Part shown: positions 1 through 10,100 of the stretch, one piece after another | Layout: every line of letters starts with the position of its first letter | Position numbering within the stretch: position 1 is the first letter of the stretch | Origin: Apostichopus japonicus | Lineage: Eukaryota > Echinodermata > Holothuroidea > Aspidochirotida > Stichopodidae | DNA length: 64,000 bases | Assembly: GCF_037975245.1 (NCBI RefSeq) | Contig: NC_092582.1 | Span: 17,882,577-17,946,576 of the forward strand | Direction: 5' to 3' | Program-made: the position numbers and the translations under genes | Notes under the pieces: generated by a model | The model's database searches: none | What the model was told of the DNA's origin: nothing | The model's input: the letters and a program-made list of their open reading frames with translations, nothing else

Positions 1-553
1 TACAACATTGACATTTTAGTTGCAGGGCTGACAGCATTTAAAAGTAGGCCTAGCCTAGGCATGCAGTGACCTTGGTCTAGAAGCAATGAAGCAAGTGGAT
101 GCATTACATTTATCTTGTTTTGGTCTGAAGTTAAGAAAGTGGATGCCTGCTACTGCTAGTATGCATTAAAGCGATACCCTTGAAAATAACTGCAATCATT
201 AGTGGAATATCACATTCACAAAGACACTACCTAGTATTACTAGATAGGGCTGGCCTATAGACATTTCTGAATGAGTTTGTTCTACATGCCATGATACGTA
301 ATAGCAAGGACTAAGCATAAACTCAAAAAGACACTGCTGCTATGTAAACGTTTCTGACCGTGTCATTGAGAACACTATCAAGTTCGCCTAGGTCTAGTAT
401 TATGGTAACCACATAAAAGCGTGTGACTATAGCCTAATTATACAGACTGGCCTATCACTATCACTGTATCAGTTCTGCGACAGAAGAACGGATTTACAAT
501 AATTGTTACAGAAATGTAGAGTAAAGATTAACAAATCTAACCCGCATGGTGAC
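1..553. other. left-edge non-coding stretch
   Basis: No exon could be recognised here on either strand. It is probably the first intron of the minus-strand NFKBIL1-like gene, whose exon 1 ends near 554 and whose remaining exons should lie to the left of the window. Confidence 0.5.
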
Positions 554-827
554 CAGATAAAACTCTTCTCAAAGCAACGTGCAAGGCAGTGTCTCCTTTG
601 GTATGGTCCAGCAAGGCTGGGTCTGCGCCCATTTGCAGCAATAAAACTACCATCCCACGATGACCACGTTCACATGCCATGTGTAGTAGAGGCTGGTATT
701 TGTGTATAACAAGTCTTACGGAATTGATATCAATTCGTTTGTGTTCCTTTATAAAGCGTTGCACTTTTGACACTGAACCGTCCAGAACATATTCAGCTAA
801 CTTTTCTCGTCTTGATTTTCCCCCCAT
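554..827 (-). CDS. NFKBIL1: NFKBIL1-like ankyrin-repeat protein, first coding exon (partial)
   Basis: The minus strand encodes about 91 residues from an ATG at 827. A basic start (MGGKSRREK) is followed by a helical segment (FIKEHKRIDINSV) and two ankyrin-type units. The clearest ankyrin motifs are PLLHMACERGH with LLLQMGADPALLD, then GDTALHVALRR. The order and spacing match the N-terminus of NF-kappa-B inhibitor-like protein 1, where a charged RRE stretch precedes a PLHRAC...GADPA...GDTALH ankyrin pair. NFKBIL1 is a nuclear protein linked to NF-kB control and mRNA processing. The rest of the family protein, including its J-domain-like C-terminus, is absent, so the gene must continue to the left. 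An open frame extends upstream of 827 but has no ATG. The donor is placed at CTG|GTCACC near 553; another donor 10-20 bp away is possible. Confidence 0.72.
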
Positions 828-2795
828 GTTGATTTCTATGGGCAAAGTTGGCGTGAAGATGTAAATTTGTCAATTATGACACAACGAAATTGTGTACAGC
901 TGGTGCTTTCCTAGCTTAAAGTCACACTGCAATAATGTGGAACGCCAAATTTTAATTTTTTTGAGGATATATCATACCATTCACACACCACGGTATATTT
1001 GAACAAGAAACATACACATACACAACCACTTGTCCGGCAGACTTACCAACGACTGTGAAAATTGTTTTCACTTTTCTTCTGGCTGTTCACTGTCAGTCAG
1101 CGGACTTTTTTAGAACAGAGGATATGTTTATCAACCTTATGGCTATGAAGATCACTAGTCGATATTCTCAGACCGAATATGATTAGGCTGAGTAAGGACT
1201 AGCTGTACCACTCTTCTTTTACAACCACATTTATGTAATATATGAAGTCAGACTCGAATGTAATGGACTTACATATTACGCCTTTTTTTTTACGTCAGTT
1301 TGAAAACCTAAGCTCCCATTTCAGGGGTGGGGGGTTGCAGCCCAGTGACTTTTCATCTCAAAAGTTTAGCTTTGCTCCTAACTTACGTCGAAATTTTGGT
1401 ATGAAATTTAAGTGTTATATTTCAAATTTCGACTATTTGATGTCGAAATGTTGACTTCCATATCAGAATGTCGACTATTTTATCTCAAATAAACTATTTT
1501 CCCTAAAATAATTTACGGCTTTGGCTAAGTTTAGACGTTTCATCTCATTTAAGTCTTCAGAGATGCCAAGGTCAGATGTTTTTTAGGCGGGTGAAAATTG
1601 TCTGGTGCTGTTGGTTACGTACACCATCTAAGCGGAGCGCCACCATGGGTTGGCGCGAAGCGTACAAGAAAATTTTGGGATCTTACGGCCCCTCAGATGG
1701 CCGGAAACATCACTTCCCGGGTCATCTAAGCTGAATCTATACTGTCTCCATATTTGTATTGTGTCTATTTTTTTTTTTCATTCCAGAGGAAAAATTATCT
1801 TGAAATAAAAAAAATCTCTGAAATTTTGCACTGTGTCCTCAGTACTTGAGATGGGGGCCAAAAGGTTAGAGGTGGAAAATGACGACGGAGCGCGACCACC
1901 GGTTTGGCGCGCGTAGCGTACAATCGGGGAAATCATTGTCGTATGACAGACCCGGCCCTGATCGCGGCAGGAAACAGCACTTCCTGTATTTTGGGGCAGT
2001 AGAACTGAGCTGAATTTGAATGTGATATTCCAAATTCCTAAGGAACTGAACTCCACCCGGCCGGAGTACTCCAGCATGGGGTACTACAGCTACCGGTAGT
2101 TTCTGCAGGCAGTAGCGCGCGTACTTCGTTCGGTTGCATTCAATGACTTCGCGAACGTTGTAGCGTTCACGTGTGTCGTAACGGTATTATTTTTCACGAA
2201 TCGTATAGGTAACGTTGCTTTCAGCCGGGCATATTTAGCACGATCGGCTTTGAGTAATTTCCGATCCTGGCGGTTCTGAGATAATTCGCATTTTGGTGTG
2301 ATGAAATGAATTTCACGCTAGCAATGATACACTTTCACAGGAAAAACTCTGTGGGCCTACAATGCGGGAGATTCTTCAAAAATGCGGGAGTTTTTTGAAA
2401 AATGCGGGAGATTCGGACAGGTGGGCGGGTGAGCGGGAGACGACCCGAAAATGCGGGAGACACCCGCCCAAAGCGGGTGACTTGGCAGCACTGAGTCTTT
2501 GGCTTTTCATGTCAAACTTAGAACTCCACCTCCCACCCACGACCACCAGTCCCGCTTCTCCCCCTAATCCCAGAACTTTAAGCAGGCTTATACAATCTCA
2601 GTAATTTACATTGCAACCAAATACCGTCTATCTTGTCCTTTATTATAACATACAGACAAAGCTAAGAATCATTTTGCCGTTCCGTGTGAACATCTACATG
2701 AACTGCGGAATAGGTCAACCTCGGGTTCAATTCAAACTAGCATGATCCAAAACCGAAAACGGTATATACGTACTGTACTAACGCGACGGTGGCTA
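828..2795. other. divergent intergenic region, NFKBIL1-like / FERM gene
   Basis: This spacer lies between two head-to-head genes and should contain the NFKBIL1-like promoter next to 828. No clear TATA box was identified. From about 1620 to 2350 it is richer in GC and CpG than the surroundings, with GGCGCG-type stretches that may belong to an old repeat or a CpG-rich promoter. No protein-coding exon could be supported. Confidence 0.45.
2361..2500 (+). repeat. ATGCGGGAG motif repeats
   Basis: The nonamer ATGCGGGAG or close variants occurs about five times within 140 bp (near 2361, 2382, 2402 and 2450, plus variants GAGCGGGAGA and AAAGCGGGTGA). The downstream part reads CACCCGCCCAAAGCGGGTGA, which is largely self-complementary. 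The frame is open by chance of the motif; no protein family is recognisable. It is probably part of a dispersed repeat. Confidence 0.5.
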
Positions 2796-2814
2796 TTTAA
2801 TTAAGGTGGGGCTT

Positions 2815-2960
2815 ATTCGCAGGGCAGCCCTGCGAATAGCCATATACAAGTATCTTATTCACAGGGCAGCCCTGCGAACAGCCGGACACAGACACCTTAT
2901 TTGCAGGGCTGCAAGGTGAATAGCCAGAAACATACACCTTATTCACAGGGCAGCCTTAGA
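2815..2960. repeat. tandem TTCGCAGGGCAGCCCTGCGAA palindromes
   Basis: The first copy (2815-2835) is a perfect palindrome with 10-bp arms around a single central base. Three further, partly decayed copies follow at intervals of about 40 bp, each preceded by a CACCTTATT or similar lead. They form the sub-terminal region of the surrounding inverted-repeat element and could fold as hairpins. Confidence 0.65.
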
Positions 2961-4086
2961 CTGGGTTAATGGGCTCAGTAACTTTTGGGGCTATTCGAGT
3001 TTGCTTTGGAGAGTCTTAATTGGGAGCTCCTATATTTTGGGGAATTCATTGGCCTTTGGGATTCCTATCTTAATGCTGTTAGGATTGGTTTTGGGAGCCT
3101 AGGGTCTTAAGATTGAACCAGTCTAGCATTAGTACCGCCAACAGAAAAAAATGTCATCCCTCATTTTCACCTTTGTTTTTGCAGAGTGACTGCTCATTTG
3201 CATGTAAAGGTGTGGGGGGGGGGGGGAGTGTCACACCCTTGACCATATTGGCTTTCAGGCAATGTCGGCTTTTGGGGGAATCCCAAGATAAGCTCCCTTA
3301 AAATTAGCTTTTAAAATTGAACTGCTGGGGTTCCAAAAAATTAGCTGAAGTGGCTAAGACTATTTGGCCCCAAAAGTTTGGCTTTTTCAAGGCCCCTAAA
3401 CTGACTGGTATCAATAGCAAAACTGGCCTTCCAAGCCCCTCAAATAAGGATTAAGTAGCTACCTAAATTTGACGTTATGAGGCCATAAAGATTGGCATAA
3501 TTGAGGACCCCAAAATTGACTTTTCAGAAGCCCTTTTTGCATCTCATAAATCTGGGAACTTGCAAAAGATTCAATCTCATGATTTGGGGCCAACTGTTCT
3601 ATCCTTTCATATCCTTTATCACTGCCTACACCTAACGTTAGCAAGACTAGGCAGTGGCTGACCGTTGGTCAGTCCATTTAGCCTAGCCTATCAGTAACGC
3701 TTATGACATGTATTTTAGGCTATATATAGCCTACCTACGTTAGAACTTACGTACAGACTTAGGCCTGGGGCCTAGGCCCCTAGGGCTGAATCGTAATTTT
3801 AATGTGCAATGCAATTAAGTTCTTCTTATGTCAGTCGTTTCAAAAACCATATTTTTCTAATAATTCATGACATTTAAAATGTAGCATCTGTAACATGTAA
3901 AATGTAGAATCTGATTTTTGTAAGCCTGAAACTGAAAGACATGAAAGAACTTTGGGTTTGCGCGCCGAGGTCAAATGAATGACGTCACATCAAAAATGAT
4001 GTCATCGAAAGCCAATAATATACCTATTTCCAAAATCGTCACAGCCCTGCGAATAAGGTGTCTGTGTACGTTATTCGCCGGGCTGC

Positions 4087-4110
4087 CCCACTGATCTGTA
4101 GATCAGTGGG
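4087..4110. repeat. perfect 11-bp hairpin near the element's right end
   Basis: CCCACTGATCT and AGATCAGTGGG are separated by two bases, giving a perfect stem with a two-base loop. It lies inside the right inverted-repeat block and about 90 bp upstream of the FERM gene start codon. Confidence 0.7.
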
Positions 4111-4149
4111 CTGCCCTGCGAATAATCACTTCGTTTAATTAAACCAGAC

Positions 4150-4164
4150 ATGATAATGAGCTAG
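4150..4164 (+). promoter_or_regulatory. possible minimal upstream ORF in FERM gene leader
   Basis: ATG ATA ATG AGC TAG forms a four-codon reading frame that ends 31 bp before the proposed start codon. It would act on translation only if transcription starts upstream of 4150, which the sequence does not show. A TGA at 4157-4159, in frame with the main start, indicates that the main frame does not extend further upstream in this exon. Confidence 0.2.
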
Positions 4165-4195
4165 TTGCCAAGAAGTTGTTGGCAAGATATACAAG

Positions 4196-7100
4196 ATGGG
4201 ATTGAGAGAATCGAGGCCGAAAGAGCCAGTTATAGAGCTGGAGAGTGACATTTCCATATTCACGTTTGACGATGAGAATCCAGAAGTTAAGGTCGGTTTA
4301 GTGACTGGCAATTCCGATGCTTGGAATGCCGGCTTATGGAGTAACTGTTAGGCCTAACATTAACAAGTAACAGTTAGGCCTATTAATTAAGTTAGGCTAA
4401 AATATGTTATTTCTTTCGCGTAACCAGTCACTAAGCAAGCTATGTACGATGTGTAGTAAGGACTAATTAGTTATAACCCACGGTTGGCTAGCTGTGCTTC
4501 TGTTGGCAATTCTGTCACGTTAACGTTACACAAACATTAATATATGGATAAATAAACGATTCTAGGACTGAGAATAAGTATTGTTTTAGAAAATGAAACA
4601 AACTGAACATTACCAAAATATTTATGTTGCTTAATGACAATTGGAATCATTTCAGTGGCAAATCCAACATGGAATTGGCATAGCCTAAGGCTATACCTAA
4701 CTTAGTTTCTGATTTTGTGTCAAATCTTTGATCATTACATTTGCTAAAGAACTTCTTAAGTGAAACTTCCACCAATAATATATGGATAAATAAACGATGC
4801 TAAGACTGAGAATAAGTATTCTTTTAGAAAATGAAACAAAATGAACATTACCAAAATATTTTTGTTGCTTAATGACAATTGGAATCATTTCAGTGGCAAA
4901 TCCAAAATGGAATTGGCCTAGCCTATACCTAACTTAGTTTCTGATTTAGTGTCAAATCTTTGATCATTAAATTTGCTAAAGAACTTCTTAAATGAAACTT
5001 CCACCAATAGGTGTAGACAGTACTCACCAGTTGGCCTAAGGTTAAGCAGTTAATGGCCGAATATGCAATTTTTTAGTGGCAGGTTGATTACTGCCATTAG
5101 TTTGAAATTATTTTGTTTTACTTTTAGCACTTATCATTATTTGTCAAGGAATGTTGAATTAGGTTCTTTCCTAGTCATGAAAGTATTTCATTCTCTGGAA
5201 TTGCAAATTCATCCATTACATTTAATCATAATATCAATGAGGTGTGTGTAATTGTGTGTGTAAATTACCAGTGAAAAATAAGTGACAGGACTCAGTACAA
5301 TAGAATCCAGCAATAGAGAATAACAGAAGAGGTGAGATGTGGGAAAATTGCCACTATGCAGTTTCTAGGGGCAGTAGAATTACACTGAGTTAGCATTAAC
5401 TGCAGCGGAAATATTTAGTGACATGGCCAATGGAACAATCAGTGCATAAAGTTATAACCAGTGAGATCTTCATTCACTTTATCCCCTATGATGTCTTCGG
5501 ATTAATAAAAATAGTCAAGTGTTCTATATTGCAACAGGTGATCAGTGTTGGCCATAAACATACAGTAGCATTCTTTTACATGCTTGAAATTTTGTACATA
5601 CCTTAATAGGAGTGCCAAAACAGACAATGGACAGACTGTATCAATGAGTTGAATGTCTGGTAGAATAAAATGTTGGTTGAAGTTTGGCCATTGTTGGTGG
5701 TGAGCATTATTGGACTATCTAGCATATTTGGGAGTGATAACAACGACCCTTTAAGGTGTCCTATTTCTTGTCACTTCTCAACCTAAGAAAATTGATCGTA
5801 TGGTTGTATTAGCAAAGTTATTGCTGCGGTTAAAAACCACACTTTCTTATACATAAAATCACAGTAAGAATCTACTTAGGCCAATACCACAAAGGCCTTC
5901 CAGCAGACATAGAGCAATCCTTGGCCCAATCTTCACTGTAAATACTGAATATTCCATTAAAAAGTTGTACCTCAAGTGGAAGTTTGTTTGAAATCTGTTA
6001 AACAAAATCATGTATTTATGATATAAAAATCATGTCAAGCTCGTACTGTACTGTAAGAAAAGAAGTCCCTGTATCATCATTTCTGGTCTTGCCTTGGCAA
6101 CAACAGTTGTCCAAACATTCAACAGTCACTGATGTGGATTTTTCTTTTTCAGATAACAGTCAGAGGAGAGGAAGTTGCTGTGGAGACAATTTTAAGGAAA
6201 GCTGCCTATGCATTGAGTAAGTTTTTGTCATCATTTAATCCTTAAATATAATTAGGAGTGACTTTAGGCAGATTATTTGGTGTAAATTTGTCATAGTTCA
6301 ACAGAAAGCAAAATATAATGGAGATGGAGGTAATCTTACTGTAACTATTTCCAGTTTGGAAGACATTCCCATTTCAAATGTGATAAAATTCTAGGATGAT
6401 CCATAAGGCTAAATCAATGATGACAATGGCTCTTTGGTCAATACATAATGATGATCTGTTTGTCTTTGAAAAACATGTAATACGTTGTTAACATGTTATT
6501 TGAGGCCAAACAATTCTTATGTCTTCCTCATGACTTTTGTAGAATTGCATCTGAAGAGCTGATCTAGTGGAGTGTTATACTAGAAAGGGTTGTCCAGTAA
6601 CTTCCATTGGTCACCCTCTGAAAATTTAAGATCAAACAGAAAATATATCTTTTTCATATGTAGGCGAGAACCATGGAAAGAGATATTTCTAGCAAGACAA
6701 TATTTATGAAACACAGCTGAACATCCCCCACACCCATCTCTCACCCCCCCCCCCCCCCTCCCAAAAAGTAGGAACAAAATACAAATATTATTAGCAATCC
6801 AAACATAAAAGTTGATTGCCATATTTGTGTCACTCCTCACTTCCCTGTCTCTCAACAAGAACTCCTCTCTTCCTCTACTGTGATCTGCTCTTTGCACAGT
6901 CTTCTCATAGACTAGGTGAGTTTTGGAATATTTGCTGAACTCCTCACTTCCCCCTGTCTCCCAGCCACTACACTCCCTTTCTACCATGTTTAGAACAGAT
7001 GGAAGTAGAGCTAGAGTGCGATTGTTGCGATGAGACATGTAAGACGTCCAAACCAGATGAGTTTTGTAATTTTTCATTTGGTTTTCTTCTAGATATGCAG

Positions 7101-10100
7101 CAGAGGAGTCTGAAATACTTTGGCCTGTTCCAAGGCCTGCACACTCCAATCAGGAAATACCGTGCAGGAACAAAAGTGCCTATTGATACACCAGGTCGGT
7201 ATTCCAATAAAGAGAAAAAGGCATTTTGCATTTATTATGAGATGAACCGTTGGGGAGATTTAAACAAAATTAAGTCCATTACATAAATTTAGCCGTTGGT
7301 AGCTTGTGATTAAAATCGGAAAAATTCAAATGGTTCTAACCACTGTAGACCCTGTAAGCTAGACCCAAAGGTAAATAGTTTCAATATTATATAGTTTCAA
7401 TATTATTTTTAATAGTTTTAATATCAATATTAGTTTTAATAGTTTCAATATTATTTATCTCAGTATTGATAGAATGATGCAATATTCCTGTTCAAGGTAA
7501 AATACAACGTCGAAGTCAAACAACGACAAAAATTACGAATTGTTGTGTCGAAAAGTTTTGATATGGACTAAATGAAGAAATAGAGGGCAGTGCAGTACAT
7601 TCCAGTGTATGTTGCAACTTGTTGAGAAATGATTATTACTTAGGTAGAAAGAAGAAAAATTGATTTTATGATATAAAATATTCCAAGCTCTGCTTTGGAA
7701 TATGGAGTGTACCAGATAATTTTATACACTTTGCATGAATCCTGTAGAATTTGAACTTCTCTACTGTAAAGTACAAATGCTATTAATGCCAAAACTGATT
7801 TGCTTTTTATTATCAATAGAATGTTGAAGTGGAAAACATTTTTTTACAAACTTTCATTATTTCTAAAAATGCAATGAAGAAACTTTGCAGACACTTTCTT
7901 GGTTTGTGTGGTATTTATTCTCTGTGAATTACCCAATGAAAGATGCTATCATCCCTTAAAAATATGTACTATAAAAACCTATGGGATGCTGAATGCAACA
8001 ATCACCTTGATTAATTACATAAACATAGGTATTTAACTTTAATTTAATGACATAAACATAGGTATTTAACTTTAATTTAATGACATAAACATAGGTATTA
8101 GGTGTTAGGAGAGATCCTCCCTGTCCTTGGCAGTTTGTTAAGTGCTATCAGTTTCTCATTCACAGGTCTATCATTACAGAAGTGGTCGTTTGACCCGAAA
8201 GAGGAAACCGATCTAGTAAAAGATGCAGTAGCTCTCTACCTTGCCTGTATGCAAGTCAGGACTGAGATTGAACAAGGTCTGTTTTATGACTTCAAGAAGA
8301 ACCTGTATCCCCCTTTCCGTGTTACCACACCCCCTCCCACCCCTTTCAACACCATTCCAACATCTCACCAAACACCACCTTTCATCCCACTCCCCTCTCA
8401 TGCTCCCCTAGCCCCCCCCCTCAAAGAATCATGACTAACGAATAGTTTATGGAGATGAGGTTTTTATTGTCAGCTTTGTGAATTGTTTGACAAATTCCAA
8501 AGAGCTTGATAGTTTGTGTTAAGTTGTTTCGTCATGTTGTGTAAGTTATCTTATTTATGTATGTTTATCATAAAAGTTGTAATAAACAAAGGGGAAAAAA
8601 AGAGGAAAATGTAACTGCTAAAATATATGCACCTGTCAGTTACTGAATTTTTCCATATATATGTTACATGCAGTAATGTATCTCGTTAACCATGCATAAA
8701 TTACCAGTTGTTTCAGAAAGTAGTATTTGAATTTTTTCAACCAGTCTGTAACAAGTGTACCAATGTAATGTGTGATGTGTATAGTTCAGAGTAAGATTAT
8801 AGACTTTGAATCCCCCCCCCCCCCACCACTCCCCTCCAAGAAAAAAGAATAATATTGATTTTCTTACTCACATTAAGCTAATAAAGGAATTACTAACAAT
8901 TCCATTTTATTCTGATGAATTTGTCTGTCATCCAGAGATGCTGAAAATATTGCTACAAATGATGTAGCAAAATATTGTTGGGTTATTATTATGATTTATG
9001 TGAACATTTAAATTTATTGGTTAGAGATTAAGACTCAATACAAATTATGGCTTTAACAAGCTAGCATTTCCTTAAATTTCATTTCAGGGAAGCTAGTACT
9101 TTCAGAAGCACAGGAAGAAATCCTCAGAGGTACGTGTAAATTTTTTTCCGATCTGTTATGGAGTATTGACTAATGAAATGATACGGCACAGTATACCATG
9201 TGGCCATGTGGTATTTGGAAGTATTGAAAAGTTTATGTTACAATGTAACATGGATCTTAACTAATGGAAAAGTAATCATTATGACATGAGGAAACCTATG
9301 AAATGTAACTTAAAAGGGACAATTTTTTGGAAATAAAGTAAGGGACTAAAATTTACTAGACCTTTTGTTACACAGCAGTGACAAGGTCGACAGAGATCAA
9401 ACTTTGCAGCACTGACAATTGCTACTATTTGACATTGTTTATTTTTTCTTTCCTTTTATACCAAGTTTGATATTCAGATTGTTTTTGGAGGTTATTGAAG
9501 TGTACCAGCAGATGTATTGCTTTCATGAAACATGACACCAGGGCCGTACGCCTGTCATATATAGGACATAAAAAAAGTTGTGAACTGAATTATGATTCCA
9601 TGTAGCAGTTTAAAGGCAGTTAAGAAAAGATCATGGCTTTCATGGTATCGGTGTGTTTGTGTACACATGGAATTAGTTTGGGTGTAGCAGCATATGTGTT
9701 ACAGGAAATAGGAGGAAAAGGGTATGGAGAAGGTGAGATGGGGGGGGGGGCAGGGGAGGGGGAGAAAGTGAATGAGAGAAAGGAGTAGTGGAAAGGTAGA
9801 GAGGGGGTATAGGTATTTGCTTTTTTGGTATTTGGTTATTTGGAGAGGGGTTTTATAGTTATTGCCCATTTGGCTGCTGCACTCATTTGTAATATTCAGT
9901 TCTAGCAAAATGTCCCTTCACAGCACCTTCCCCCTTCACAAAAAAACTTCTTTCCTTTGTCCATCCGTAAAAAATACATTGAAGCACTTTAGCAACCTAG
10001 GCCTGTTGCTAAGGAAAAGTCTTATTACAGTATTGGCCAAAAATCTCAGTTCCAGTTTTAATCAGAAAATTCAGTTTTGATAATTGGACCATATACCAGG

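Larger units (their letters stand above)
2796..4142. mobile_element. foldback/MITE-like DNA element with terminal inverted repeats
   Basis: The left end reads TTTAATTAA, a short spacer, then TTATTCGCAGGGCAGCCC. The right end carries the reverse complement, GGGCTGCCCTGCGAATAA, a short spacer, and TTTAATTAA again. TTTAATTAA therefore brackets the block (2796-2804 and 4134-4142) and could be a target-site duplication of 8-9 bp or the outermost part of the inverted repeat. Sub-terminal copies of the GCAGGGCAGCCCTGC palindrome follow the left end (2815-2960), and one more copy lies near 4046. No transposase reading frame is visible, so the element would be non-autonomous. Superfamily cannot be fixed: an 8-bp duplication would suit hAT, a TTAA core would suit piggyBac. 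Confidence 0.65.

Noticed and set aside
537-845. Longer NFKBIL1-like frame starting at 845
   Set aside because: The codon at 845 is TTG. The first ATG in this frame is at 827, and the residues downstream of 554 (HHAG then stop) probably belong to the intron.
6580-7149. Longest single open frame of the window (189 codons, minus strand)
   Set aside because: It runs opposite to exon 3 and the flanking introns of the FERM gene, includes a poly-C-derived glycine run, and shows no domain.
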